Below, in pieces: positions 42,575 to 52,098 of a stretch of DNA of 64,000 nucleotides. How positions within the stretch are numbered: position 1 is the stretch's first letter; the number at the start of each line of letters is the position of its first letter. Position numbers and translations under genes: made by a program. Source of the stretch: an uncultured Lachnospiraceae bacterium (GTDB taxonomy: Bacteria > Bacillota > Clostridia > Lachnospirales > Lachnospiraceae); the NCBI GenBank assembly GCA_946558695.1, contig CAMNTQ010000007.1, forward strand, positions 1-64,000, in the 5' to 3' direction. A model generated the notes under the pieces. That model was not told where the DNA came from. It saw only the letters and a program-made list of their open reading frames with translations, and did no database searches.

Positions 42575-43845
42575 TGAAAAAAATCGTGATCATCGGCGGC
42601 GGCGCGGCAGGTATGACGGCGGCGGCCGCGGCGGCACAAAACAGCCGAAGAGCAAATCAAAAATCGGAAATATGGATTCTGGAGCATAAGGATATGGTAG
42701 GGAAAAAAATTCTGTCTACCGGAAACGGACGCTGCAATCTTACCAATGAGGTTATGAATTCCGATTGCTATTACAGCGAGAATCCGAAGATTATCGGGCA
42801 GCTCCTCGATAAGTTCGGACCGGAAGAGTCGCTTCAGTTTTTCCGGGAGATGGGGATTCTTGTAAAATCGAAAAACGGATACTACTATCCAAGGTCGGAA
42901 CAGGCAGCCGCTGTGCGAGAGCTTTTTCAGATACATCTTGAGCATCTCGGCGTGAAAACCCGCACCAATGTCCATGTAAAATCAATAAAGAAAGACGGCT
43001 GTGCATTCATGATCCATGCCGCTCAAAGTATTTCTGCGAAGGAGACTCTTTCTATAAAAGCAGACAAGGTAATACTGACCTGCGGCGGGATGGCGTCGCC
43101 GGTTCTTGGATCGGACGGAAGCGGTTACGCTCTTGCCCAATCTCTGGGACATTCTCTTGTGCCGGTCGTTCCGGCGCTGGTGCAGCTGCGTGTTAGGAAT
43201 AATCCTTTGAAACGGGCCGCCGGCGTGAGGACAGACGGAATGGTCAGTATCTATGAAAATCATAAACTTATGGGGGCAGATACCGGTGAGCTTCAGATCA
43301 CAGAATACGGAATCTCCGGGATACCGGTATTCCAAGTGAGCCGCCATGCGGCAAAAGCCCTGCACTATAAACATCCGGTCAGGGCTGAGATAGATTTCCT
43401 GCCGGAGCTTTCGTCGAAGACCATGACCGCCATGCTGCGCTATAGACAAAAAAGACAGGATAACTCCTGTATTTCGGAAGCGCTGCTTGGTATATTTAAT
43501 AAGAAACTGATCCCGTGTCTTTTAAAAAATGCAGGGATGAAACCAGATCTCAGGATTTCTGAGTTAAATGAACCGCTGCTACAAAGCCTTGTCCATACGT
43601 GCAGGCATTTTCCTCTGACGATTTCGGATACCAATGGTTTTGCACATGCACAGGTCTGTGCAGGAGGCGTGAGGCTTACCGAGATCAATGCTTCTACGAT
43701 GGAGTCTCTGCGCTGCGGCGGTCTCTATCTCGCAGGGGAAATTCTTGACGCAGACGGAATCTGCGGGGGATACAACCTGCAGTGGGCATGGACGACTGGT
43801 TATCTTGCAGGCTTAAACGCGGTATCGGACAAAAGCAGGACATGA
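42574..43845 (+). CDS. HI0933-family FAD-binding oxidoreductase
   Basis: A 423-residue flavoprotein of the HI0933/YhiN family, function unknown. The FAD Rossmann motif is IVIIGGGAAGMTAAAAA at residues 4-20, with KKILSTGNGRCNLTNE following, and the C-terminal FAD motif GLYLAGEILDADGICGGYNL. The start ATG 42574 overlaps the ynbB stop (TAATG), giving translational coupling. The usual length for the family is about 400-420. Confidence 0.9.
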   Translation: MKKIVIIGGGAAGMTAAAAAAQNSRRANQKSEIWILEHKDMVGKKILSTGNGRCNLTNEVMNSDCYYSENPKIIGQLLDKFGPEESLQFFREMGILVKSKNGYYYPRSEQAAAVRELFQIHLEHLGVKTRTNVHVKSIKKDGCAFMIHAAQSISAKETLSIKADKVILTCGGMASPVLGSDGSGYALAQSLGHSLVPVVPALVQLRVRNNPLKRAAGVRTDGMVSIYENHKLMGADTGELQITEYGISGIPVFQVSRHAAKALHYKHPVRAEIDFLPELSSKTMTAMLRYRQKRQDNSCISEALLGIFNKKLIPCLLKNAGMKPDLRISELNEPLLQSLVHTCRHFPLTISDTNGFAHAQVCAGGVRLTEINASTMESLRCGGLYLAGEILDADGICGGYNLQWAWTTGYLAGLNAVSDKSRT

Positions 43846-43879
43846 TAACGTGTTTTTATTATCGCATAGGAGGGATATG

Positions 43880-45520
43880 ATGATCCGGATTCAGCAGATG
43901 AAACTAAAAATTCCTCATACCAACAGGCAGCTTCGTGAAAAAATCTGTAAACTTTTACGTGTCGGTGAGGAGGCAGTTGTTTCTTGCGAAATTACAAGGC
44001 GTTCTCTCGACGCCCGTAAAAAGCCGGAACTTTTTTACGTCTACACGGTGGATGTTGAATTGAAGCAGGAATCTGCTGCCCGAAAAAAAATCAAAGATAA
44101 AAATATCTTATTTATAGAAAAAGAAGCACCTTACCGCGCCGTCCCCACAGGAAAACAGCATCTCCGTTTCCGTCCTGCCGTGATCGGGACTGGACCGGCA
44201 GGGCTTTTTTGCGGTTATCAGCTTGCAAAGCTTGGATACCGTCCCATTCTTCTGGAAAGAGGTGCAAATGTCAGAGAACGGATCCGGGATGTAGAGCAAT
44301 TCTTTCAAGGCGGCCCCTTAAAAAAAGATTCCAATGTCCAGTTCGGAGAGGGCGGGGCAGGGACATTTTCCGACGGAAAGCTCAACACCCTTGTCCATGA
44401 CAACTGCGGCAGAAACAGGGAAGTTCTGAGACTTTTTCATATGTTCGGCGCACCTGAGCAGATTCTATATGACAGCAAACCGCATATCGGCACGGATATT
44501 CTCTGCAACATTGTAGAACGGCTGCGGGAAGAGATAAAAAAGCTCGGCGGCGAAGTTTGGTTTCACTCGCAGGTGACAGATATGAAATACTCAACAGCCT
44601 CCGACGGGACAAAATCACTGTCGGCGCTTCATGTCCGGGATACGGAAACGGGAGAGAGCAGCCTGCTTCAGACGGAACTTGCGGTACTTGCGGTCGGTCA
44701 CAGCGCCAGAGATACTTTTGAGATGTTGGAAAGACTGGGCATCGAAATGCAGGCAAAATCCTTTGCCGTCGGTGTCCGTGTGGAACATCCGCAGAAGTTC
44801 ATCAATGAGAGCCAGTACGGAAAAGAATATGATCCTTCGCTTCCGGCAGCGCCTTATAAGCTGACAGCGAAAGCGCAGGATGGAAGAGGCGTCTATACCT
44901 TCTGCATGTGTCCCGGCGGCTATGTGGTCAACGCATCCTCCGAGGAGGGCAGGCTTTGCGTCAACGGCATGAGCTACAGCAGACGTAACGGAGAGAATGC
45001 CAACAGTGCAGTAATCGTCGCCGTGACGCCGGATGATTTCGGCTCCGGCGGGGCGCTTGCCGGCATGGAATTCCAAAGAAGGCTTGAGGAAGCGGCCTTC
45101 TTAGAGGGGGGCGGCCGGATTCCCGTACAGTTATTCGAGGATTACTGTAAAAATCAGGCTTCATCCGGAAAAAAGAGTATTACCCCCCAGATGAAGGGCG
45201 CTTATGCATGGGCAAATGTGCGGCGTATTTTCCCCGAAAATCTTGCACTTGCGATCGAACAGGGGATTTGGCAGTTCGGCAGGAAAATAGACGGCTACGC
45301 AAGAGGAGACGCGATCCTTTCCGGCGTAGAGAGCCGAACCTCGTCGCCGCTGCGCATACTGCGGGATGAGAACCTGCTAAGCAGTATGAAAGGACTCTAT
45401 CCATGCGGCGAGGGAGCAGGCTATGCCGGGGGGATTACATCAGCCGCCATGGACGGTCTGAAAGTGACAGAAAGCATCATAAAAGTATGGCGCCCATTCG
45501 ACAAGGATGAGACAGCTTAA
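43880..45520 (+). CDS. COG2509-type FAD-dependent dehydrogenase
   Basis: A 546-residue flavoprotein of the family annotated as NAD(FAD)-utilising dehydrogenases. The N-terminal domain has IRIQQMKLKIPHTNRQLREK and SLDARKKPELFYVYTVDV. The FAD site is AVIGTGPAGLFCGYQLAKLG with SNVQFGEGGAGTFSDGKL, and the C-terminus has YPCGEGAGYAGGITSAAMDG. The substrate is unknown. ATG 43880 lies six bases after AGGAGG (43868-43873). ATG 43877 is nearly equivalent. It is probably cotranscribed with the preceding flavoprotein. Confidence 0.9.
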   Translation: MIRIQQMKLKIPHTNRQLREKICKLLRVGEEAVVSCEITRRSLDARKKPELFYVYTVDVELKQESAARKKIKDKNILFIEKEAPYRAVPTGKQHLRFRPAVIGTGPAGLFCGYQLAKLGYRPILLERGANVRERIRDVEQFFQGGPLKKDSNVQFGEGGAGTFSDGKLNTLVHDNCGRNREVLRLFHMFGAPEQILYDSKPHIGTDILCNIVERLREEIKKLGGEVWFHSQVTDMKYSTASDGTKSLSALHVRDTETGESSLLQTELAVLAVGHSARDTFEMLERLGIEMQAKSFAVGVRVEHPQKFINESQYGKEYDPSLPAAPYKLTAKAQDGRGVYTFCMCPGGYVVNASSEEGRLCVNGMSYSRRNGENANSAVIVAVTPDDFGSGGALAGMEFQRRLEEAAFLEGGGRIPVQLFEDYCKNQASSGKKSITPQMKGAYAWANVRRIFPENLALAIEQGIWQFGRKIDGYARGDAILSGVESRTSSPLRILRDENLLSSMKGLYPCGEGAGYAGGITSAAMDGLKVTESIIKVWRPFDKDETA

Positions 45521-45542
45521 GAAATTTTTAATAGCATAACAC

Positions 45543-45571
45543 TATACACTTTTTCGGAAATATGATAGAAT
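45543..45571 (+). promoter_or_regulatory. Putative promoter of the DUF4321 / cell-shape block
   Basis: TATACA at 45543-45548, 17-base spacer, extended -10 TGA plus TAGAAT (45563-45571), 50 bases before the ATG at 45621. Confidence 0.55.
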
Positions 45572-45620
45572 GTATTGAGTTTTCTAAGAGATAAAGGGTA
45601 ATGAGGAGGAGTACATAGTT

Positions 45621-45881
45621 ATGAAGGGAGCAGGAGGCAAGAATAACTGGGCGCTGTTTCTGCTGATTCTGGCAGGGATTGTCCTCGGTGGATTTATCGG
45701 GATGATGGCAGAGGGCGTGCCGGCGCTTAGCTGGCTGGGATACGGACAGTCCTTTGGTCTGGAAGGCCCGCTTACGCTGAATTTAGGCATACTCATAATC
45801 TCATTCGGGCTTTCGATCAAGATTACGATCGCCAGCATCATCGGAGTTGTGCTTGCAATTATAATTTACCGGTTCTTGTAA
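45621..45881 (+). CDS. DUF4321 small membrane protein
   Basis: An 86-residue protein with two hydrophobic helices (NWALFLLILAGIVLGGFIGM; SIKITIASIIGVVLAIIIYR) and the DUF4321 arrangement. This family habitually sits beside radC-mreB in Clostridia, as here. The function is unknown. GAGGAG upstream of the ATG. Confidence 0.85.
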   Translation: MKGAGGKNNWALFLLILAGIVLGGFIGMMAEGVPALSWLGYGQSFGLEGPLTLNLGILIISFGLSIKITIASIIGVVLAIIIYRFL

Positions 45882-45963
45882 GTTCTCAGTTTGCCATACA
45901 TTCAAAGAAAGCTGCCAGTAACGGCTTTTTTGCGGATGGATATCGCATGAATCTAAAGATAAG

Positions 45964-46665
45964 ATGAATCAATCTAATGCTATGAAAAAAATCCCTGATA
46001 TGGAGCGTCCTTACGAGAAATGCCAAAAGTTCGGCGCCTGTTCACTCAGCGATGCAGAACTTCTGGCCGTCGTTCTTCGGACAGGCAGCCGCGGCGAGAA
46101 TGTAATAGGACTTGCTCAGAGAATCCTTTATCACTCCGGAGAGGACGGTATCTTAGGACTTCACCGGTTTACCATGGAGCAGCTTGTGAAGATCCGCGGG
46201 ATCGGTAAGGTGAAGGCAATACAGTTAATCTGTATCCTTGAGCTTGCAAAGCGTCTTTCCAAAGCGGCAGTCTCCGAATCGCTTTCTTTTACATCGCCCG
46301 CTTCCATTGCAGAGTATTATATGGAAGATCTGCGGCATGAAAGCCAGGAGGTCATGAAGCTGATCATGATCAATTCAAAAGGCAGGCTGATCGGTGAGAA
46401 TGAGATTTCAAAAGGTACAGTGAACGCCTCCCTTATCACGCCAAGAGAGATTTTTATAGAAGCGCTTTTAAGACAGGCAGTCGCTGTTGTAGCGATGCAC
46501 AATCATCCCAGCGGAGATCCCACTCCCAGCATCGAAGATATCCTGCTGACCAAAAGAATTAAAGAAGCGGGAAGTATTATCGGGATTGAGCTGTTAGACC
46601 ATATTATTATTGGCAATAATTGTTATGTAAGTCTGCGGGAAAAAGGTATTCTTGAGAAAGGGTAA
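45964..46665 (+). CDS. radC: RadC-family JAB1/MPN protein
   Basis: A 233-residue RadC protein. An N-terminal helix-hairpin-helix-like part (LVKIRGIGKVKAIQLICILE) precedes the JAB1/MPN metalloprotease-like core with the zinc motif VVAMHNHPSGDPTPS (near residue 180). Despite its name it is not a proven repair protein. In Firmicutes it is a standing neighbour of mreB, as here. The start is taken as ATG 45964, with a weak ribosome site. ATG 45982 is possible. Confidence 0.93.
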   Translation: MNQSNAMKKIPDMERPYEKCQKFGACSLSDAELLAVVLRTGSRGENVIGLAQRILYHSGEDGILGLHRFTMEQLVKIRGIGKVKAIQLICILELAKRLSKAAVSESLSFTSPASIAEYYMEDLRHESQEVMKLIMINSKGRLIGENEISKGTVNASLITPREIFIEALLRQAVAVVAMHNHPSGDPTPSIEDILLTKRIKEAGSIIGIELLDHIIIGNNCYVSLREKGILEKG

Positions 46666-46670
46666 GACAG

Positions 46671-47696
46671 ATGGCAAAGAATACATACGGGCTGGATCTT
46701 GGCTCTTATGAAATAAAGGTTTATGATAAAAAGAATGACAGAATCTGGAAGGCGAAAGATGCCATTGCCATTCACAACGGCAAAGAGATTTTTGCGATCG
46801 GAGACGAGGCTTATGTGATGTATGAGAAGTCTCCGGCGAATATAGAAGTGGTATTTCCTATGAAGAGCGGGGTAATCTCCAGATTCAACAATATGCAGTT
46901 TCTTCTTCAGGGGCTTCTGAAAAAAGAGCGTCAGTCCGGGAAAGGTTCAGAATATGTGATCGCAGTTCCGACAGATGTTACGGAAGTTGAGAAAAAAGCT
47001 TTCTTTGACCTTGTGATCCATTCTACCGCGAGAGCCAAAGAAGTGAATATCGTAGAGCGCGCCATCGCGGATGCCGTCGGGATGGATCTGGATGTGAAGA
47101 ATACCAACGGGCTTCTTGTTGTGAACTTCGGCGGAGAGACGACGGAAGTTTCGATCCTCGTCGGGGGCGGCATGGTGTTTAATCAGCTTATGAAGATCGG
47201 CGGCGTCGCTTTGGACGAATCCATCGCCAGTCTTGTGAGACGCAGCCATGATTTCCTGATCGGACGGCTGACTGCGGAGGCTCTCAGGAAGCGTTTCGGC
47301 GTTTATACCGGAGAACCGGAGGATACGGCGGTAATGGTGGCAGGGCGGGATCTGATCACCGGACTTCCGGTAAGAAAACCGATTACCCTGAGTCTGGTAA
47401 GGTCTTCTCTCCGGGATCCCCTTTTAGAATGCGTCCGCGCTGTTCTATCCCTGATCGACAGAACTCCGCCGGAGATTCGCACGGCAATCTATGAAAACGG
47501 AATCTTCCTTACAGGCGGCATCGCCAATATGCCGGGGCTTGAGACTTATATAGAGAAGGCGACCGGAGTGCGTACAAGAACAGCTCCGGATCCGGAACTA
47601 TGTACTGTCATGGGATTGAAAAAGATAATTTTATCAAGCGAATTAAGTAAATTTGCGTATTCAATGTTAGATGAGAAATATAGGTGGATGAGATAA
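46671..47696 (+). CDS. mreB: Rod-shape-determining actin homologue MreB
   Basis: A bacterial actin of 341 residues that assembles under the membrane and guides the elongation machinery. Motifs: phosphate 1 TYGLDLGSYEIKVYD, connect 1 IVERAIADAVGMDLD, phosphate 2 VVNFGGETTEVSIL and the adenosine motif GIFLTGGIANMPGLETYIE. GLDLGS differs slightly from the usual DLGTAN loop, so it may be a divergent MreB/Mbl-type member. AAGGG before the ATG. It begins a tight run through mreD. Confidence 0.93.
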   Translation: MAKNTYGLDLGSYEIKVYDKKNDRIWKAKDAIAIHNGKEIFAIGDEAYVMYEKSPANIEVVFPMKSGVISRFNNMQFLLQGLLKKERQSGKGSEYVIAVPTDVTEVEKKAFFDLVIHSTARAKEVNIVERAIADAVGMDLDVKNTNGLLVVNFGGETTEVSILVGGGMVFNQLMKIGGVALDESIASLVRRSHDFLIGRLTAEALRKRFGVYTGEPEDTAVMVAGRDLITGLPVRKPITLSLVRSSLRDPLLECVRAVLSLIDRTPPEIRTAIYENGIFLTGGIANMPGLETYIEKATGVRTRTAPDPELCTVMGLKKIILSSELSKFAYSMLDEKYRWMR

Positions 47697-47697
47697 T

Positions 47698-48555
47698 ATG
47701 AAGATAAAAAACCAGTCAAGGCTTCCGGGCAGATATGTACTGATCCTTCTTACTCTGCTGTGTCTTTTGCTGCTGGGAATCGAACGTTTTACCGATACCG
47801 GAGGACCTTTCAGGATCATTGCCAATTACACCGTAGTTCCTATGCAGAAGGGAATCAGTTATGTAGGCATGTGGATCAGTGATATGTCAGACAATTTTGA
47901 GACAATGAAAGAGATGAGAAAGAAGAATGCCAAGCTTCAGTCGAAGGTTGACGCCCTTACCATAGACAACACAAGACTCCGGCAGGAGCAGTACGAATTG
48001 GAGCGCTTAAGAGAGCTCTATAAGCTGGATGAGAATTATTCCGACTACGAGAAAGTCGGCGCCCACGTGATTGCCAACAACGGGAGCAACTGGTTCAGTG
48101 ATTTTACCATTGATAAGGGTACTAGCGACGGGATCAAGGTTAACTGCAATGTAATGGCGGGAAGCGGTCTTGTGGGAATCGTTACCGAGACTGGTCCGAA
48201 TTATGCCAGAGTGCGTTCCATCATTGATGATGCGAGCAATGTAAGCGGAATGATACTTTCAACCTCCGATACCTGTATGGTACGCGGAGACTTGAGTCTG
48301 ATGTCTGACGGCCGTCTGCGCTTTGAAAAACTTGCCAACAATGACAATAAGGTTGAGGTGGGAGAGCAAGTTGTTACTTCCCATGTCAGCAGCCGGTTTG
48401 TACAGGGCCTGTTTATTGGATACGTCAGTGAGATTGAAGTGGATTCCAATAACCTGACAAGGTCCGGATATATTACGCCGGCAGTAGATTTCAGCAAGCT
48501 GCAGGAAGTTCTCGTGATCACAAAGACGAAGGACGACATGGTAGGAGGCAAGTGA
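47698..48555 (+). CDS. mreC: Rod-shape-determining protein MreC
   Basis: A 285-residue bitopic membrane protein linking MreB and wall synthases. It has a membrane helix (about residues 12-27), a coiled coil (MRKKNAKLQSKVDALTIDNT, about 75-110) and the extracytoplasmic beta domains (VIANNGSNWFSDFTIDKGTS, VVTSHVSSRFVQGLFIGYVS). The ATG follows the mreB stop after one base, with AGGTGG upstream. The length is normal. Confidence 0.95.
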   Translation: MKIKNQSRLPGRYVLILLTLLCLLLLGIERFTDTGGPFRIIANYTVVPMQKGISYVGMWISDMSDNFETMKEMRKKNAKLQSKVDALTIDNTRLRQEQYELERLRELYKLDENYSDYEKVGAHVIANNGSNWFSDFTIDKGTSDGIKVNCNVMAGSGLVGIVTETGPNYARVRSIIDDASNVSGMILSTSDTCMVRGDLSLMSDGRLRFEKLANNDNKVEVGEQVVTSHVSSRFVQGLFIGYVSEIEVDSNNLTRSGYITPAVDFSKLQEVLVITKTKDDMVGGK

Positions 48556-48561
48556 TTTTAT

Positions 48562-49080
48562 ATGAAGAGAAAGCTTATCACAGTTTTGATCATAACCGTA
48601 TGTTTTCTTTTGCAGAGTACGATTATGAGGAAAGTTGCAATCGGAAATATTACTCCAAACCTCTTGCTGATTGTGACGGCCTCCTTTGGGTTTATGCGCG
48701 GGACAAAAAGCGGCATGTATATAGGGCTTATCTGCGGACTGTTTATTGATCTGTTCTGGGGATCGCTTTTAGGTTTCCATATGCTTTTGTTCGTTATCAT
48801 CGGTTATTTTAACGGAAGCTTCCAGAGACTGTTCTTTGACGAAGACATTAAGCTTCCCATCGGACTGATCGCAGTCAGTGAGTTGTCATACGGCATCGCA
48901 GTATATTTTTTCGGCTATATGCTTCAGGGTGATTTTTCTTTTGGAACACATCTGTTTCAAGTGATTATTCCTGAACTTGTATATACTATTTTGGTAACGC
49001 TGGTTTTATACCAGATCATTTTACACATTAACAAAAAACTTGAAACAGAAGAACAAAGGAGTGCAAGCAAATTTGTCTGA
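48562..49080 (+). CDS. mreD: Rod-shape-determining protein MreD
   Basis: A 172-residue polytopic membrane protein with five or six helices, part of the elongasome. Family features are ITPNLLLIVTASFGFMRGTK and GLICGLFIDLFWGSLLGFHM. AGGAGG in the mreC 3' end (48543-48548) precedes the ATG. It overlaps the probable start of the penicillin-binding protein gene by 8 bases. Confidence 0.93.
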   Translation: MKRKLITVLIITVCFLLQSTIMRKVAIGNITPNLLLIVTASFGFMRGTKSGMYIGLICGLFIDLFWGSLLGFHMLLFVIIGYFNGSFQRLFFDEDIKLPIGLIAVSELSYGIAVYFFGYMLQGDFSFGTHLFQVIIPELVYTILVTLVLYQIILHINKKLETEEQRSASKFV

Positions 49081-52009
49081 TATGTGGGAAAAAATCAAAT
49101 CCAGAGTATCAGCGGTTGTACAGTCAAGAGTCGTAATTGTTATTATGCTGTTTTGCGTAACTTCCGCAATTCTCATCCAGAGAATCTTTTTTCTCCAGAT
49201 TGTAAAAGGTCAGGAATATCTTGATAATTACAAACTGCAGATACAAAAGACGAAGGATGTAGAAGGGACGCGGGGCAATATTTATGACCGCAACGGCAAG
49301 CTCCTCGCTTATAATGAGCTGGCCTATGCAGTTACAATCGAAGATAACGGGGAATATGATACTACTAAGCAAAAAAACCGGGAACTGAATAAAGTGATTA
49401 CCACAGTTATCAACATCGTAGAAAAAAACGGGGATACCGTAGTCAACAACTTCGGGATCATTCTGGACAAAGACAATAATTACATGTTTGTTGCCCGGTC
49501 CGATACTCAAAGACTTCGTTTTATTGCCGATATCTATGGGAAGCTTAAAATCGACGACCTTGAAGCAGAGCAGAAGAACAGCAGCGCATCGGACATCATC
49601 AACTATCTGTGCACGGATGAGAAGTATGGTTATGGTATCAGCCAGCAATCCATGGAGAAGCAGGATGTCCTGAAGCTGATCAACATCCGTTATGCCATAG
49701 CTTTAAACGGCTACCAGAAATATATCGCCACGACGATCGCTGAGGAGATATCCGAAGAGACAGTTGCCGATATCATGGAGAATATGGATACTCTTCAGGG
49801 AGTGGATATTAAAGAAGCCTCCGTGCGCCGGTACAATAACAGCAAAGCCTTTGCGAATGTGATCGGCTATACAGGACAAATATCCGAGGAGGAATATAAT
49901 TCTCTCGACAAATCACAAAAGAAAAAATATGACAAGACTGACACGGTAGGAAAAGCTGGCATTGAAAAGACGATGGATGCTACGCTTAAGGGTCAGAAGG
50001 GCGAAGTGAAGGTGTATGTCAACAATGTAGGAAAAGTAATTGACACTGTACAGGGGGCATTGCCGGGAACCGGAAATGATTTGTATCTTTCCATTGATTC
50101 AGATCTGCAGGTTGCCGCCTATAATATATTAGAACAGGAACTCGCCGGAATCCTTCTTTCAAACATCCGGAATACCTTGAATTATGACAGAACCCAGGTG
50201 AATGACGGAAGCGATGTCATCATTCCCATCGGTGATGTGTACAATGCTTTTTTGTCCAACGACATACTGGACATGAACCATTTTTCGGAAGAAGATGCCG
50301 AAGACACAGAAAAAGCAGTCTATCAGACATTTACGGAAAAGAAGCAGAAGGTTTTAAAAAAGGCGGCGGAAATATTAAGTGATCCGAATGGAAATGCGTA
50401 CAAGGACATGTCTCAGGAATGGCAGGCGTATCTGACTTATATCGTTACGGATATGCTGACAACCAATAATAAAGTAATCATATCCGGCGCAATAGACACC
50501 TCGGACAAAACGTATCAGGCATGGAGAACCGAGGAATCCATCAATGTGTACACGTATCTGAATTACGCGATCTCCAAAAACTGGATCGATACTTCAAAGC
50601 TTAAGGATGATGTGGCAAAAGGTGAAAAATATTCGGATTCCAGCGAGATCTATGAAGGTCTGAAAAATTATATACTGAACCGCCTTGAGACAAATAACAG
50701 TTTTGATAAAGTTATCTACAAATATATGATCAAAGCAGGTTCCGTGACCGGAAGGCAGATCAGTATGATGCTCTATGAGCAGAATGTCCTGAAGTACGAT
50801 GAAGACCAGTACAACCGTCTTGCCTCAGGAAGTCTCGGGGCATATGATTTTATCCGCGGCAGGATTGAAAATCTGCAGCTGACGCCGGGACAGTTAGGGC
50901 TCGAGCCATGTACCGGCTCTATGGTTATGACAGATACGAAGACCGGACAGGTGCTGGCCTGTGTATCCTATCCGGGATACGACAACAACCGGCTCGCTAA
51001 TTCAATGGATTCCGACTACTATAATAAACTGGTGACGGATTTATCCCGTCCGTTTTATAACAATGCAACGCAGGAGAAGACAGCGCCCGGATCTACTTAT
51101 AAGCCGCTGATCGCGGCTGCCGGACTGACGGAAGGCGTCATTAATCTTGGAAGCTATCTTCCCTGTTCCGGGCTTTATGAAAAAGTAGAACCGAACCCGA
51201 AATGCTGGGCTTATCCATACGGCCACGGCGGATTGAATGTAGAAGGAGGCATCACACATTCCTGTAACTGTTTTTTCTATGAAGTGGGTTATCGTCTAAG
51301 CTTGAAGGAAAAGGGAATGAACAAGATCGGTTCTGATGATGCAGAAGGTTCTTCCACCACAAGATACTATTCCAGTACAACCGGTATCAACAAGATTAAA
51401 GAATACGCTGAGATGTTCGGGCTGGGCGATGTGTCGGGCGTGGAGATCCCGGAGGCAGAACCGCAGATCTCCGACGATTCTTCTGTACCGACTGCCATCG
51501 GGCAGGGCACCAACAACTACACGACAACTCAGATTACAAAATATATCACTGCGGTTGCCAACAAAGGAACCGTGTTCGATCTGACGCTTCTTGACAGGAT
51601 TACGGCGCCGGACGGAAAGGTACTGGAAGAATTTGAACCTAAGATTAAGAATACCCTTGACAATGTCAGCGATTCCACATGGGATGCTGTTCACAAAGGT
51701 ATGAGAGGAGTTGTACGCGATGAACAGCGGGAAATCTTTTCTGATATTAACGACTCCCTTCAATTATCCGGTAAAACGGGTACTGCACAGCAAAGTAAGA
51801 CACATCCTGACCACGGTCTTTTCGTTGGATTTGCTCCGAGCGATAATCCGGAGATTGCATTTACAGTCCGGATCGCCAACGGTTACAGTTCACACAATGC
51901 GGCTGACGTCGGAAGTGATCTTATGAAATATTATTATAAGCTTACGTCGGAAAAGAATATTATTACCGGAAAAGCGAAAAGAGTTACGGAGAAATCCGGT
52001 GGAGACTAA
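49073..52009 (+). CDS. mrdA: Class B penicillin-binding protein 2 (elongation transpeptidase) with large insertion
   Basis: A peptidoglycan transpeptidase of about 978 residues partnering RodA. It has an N-terminal membrane helix (about residues 20-40), then the pedestal domain (GTRGNIYDRNGKLLAYNELA). In the transpeptidase domain are the nucleophile Ser674 in PGSTYK, SCN in THSCNCFF and KTG in LSGKTGTAQ. The enzyme is over 300 residues longer than typical PBP2. A helical, charged insertion (about residues 360-610, bases 50150-50915) sits between SIDSDLQVAAYNILEQELAG and GSMVMTDTKTGQVLACVSYP. I take TTG 49073 after AAAGGAG (49055-49061), with ATG 49082 the alternative. Confidence 0.93.
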   Translation: MSDMWEKIKSRVSAVVQSRVVIVIMLFCVTSAILIQRIFFLQIVKGQEYLDNYKLQIQKTKDVEGTRGNIYDRNGKLLAYNELAYAVTIEDNGEYDTTKQKNRELNKVITTVINIVEKNGDTVVNNFGIILDKDNNYMFVARSDTQRLRFIADIYGKLKIDDLEAEQKNSSASDIINYLCTDEKYGYGISQQSMEKQDVLKLINIRYAIALNGYQKYIATTIAEEISEETVADIMENMDTLQGVDIKEASVRRYNNSKAFANVIGYTGQISEEEYNSLDKSQKKKYDKTDTVGKAGIEKTMDATLKGQKGEVKVYVNNVGKVIDTVQGALPGTGNDLYLSIDSDLQVAAYNILEQELAGILLSNIRNTLNYDRTQVNDGSDVIIPIGDVYNAFLSNDILDMNHFSEEDAEDTEKAVYQTFTEKKQKVLKKAAEILSDPNGNAYKDMSQEWQAYLTYIVTDMLTTNNKVIISGAIDTSDKTYQAWRTEESINVYTYLNYAISKNWIDTSKLKDDVAKGEKYSDSSEIYEGLKNYILNRLETNNSFDKVIYKYMIKAGSVTGRQISMMLYEQNVLKYDEDQYNRLASGSLGAYDFIRGRIENLQLTPGQLGLEPCTGSMVMTDTKTGQVLACVSYPGYDNNRLANSMDSDYYNKLVTDLSRPFYNNATQEKTAPGSTYKPLIAAAGLTEGVINLGSYLPCSGLYEKVEPNPKCWAYPYGHGGLNVEGGITHSCNCFFYEVGYRLSLKEKGMNKIGSDDAEGSSTTRYYSSTTGINKIKEYAEMFGLGDVSGVEIPEAEPQISDDSSVPTAIGQGTNNYTTTQITKYITAVANKGTVFDLTLLDRITAPDGKVLEEFEPKIKNTLDNVSDSTWDAVHKGMRGVVRDEQREIFSDINDSLQLSGKTGTAQQSKTHPDHGLFVGFAPSDNPEIAFTVRIANGYSSHNAADVGSDLMKYYYKLTSEKNIITGKAKRVTEKSGGD

Positions 52010-52098
52010 AATCCATATATGGGACTTTCAGGCACCAATGATAAAAGCATTTTACGCTTAAGACCTTTCAGTAAACCAGAAATAGGAGGAAGTAATTC

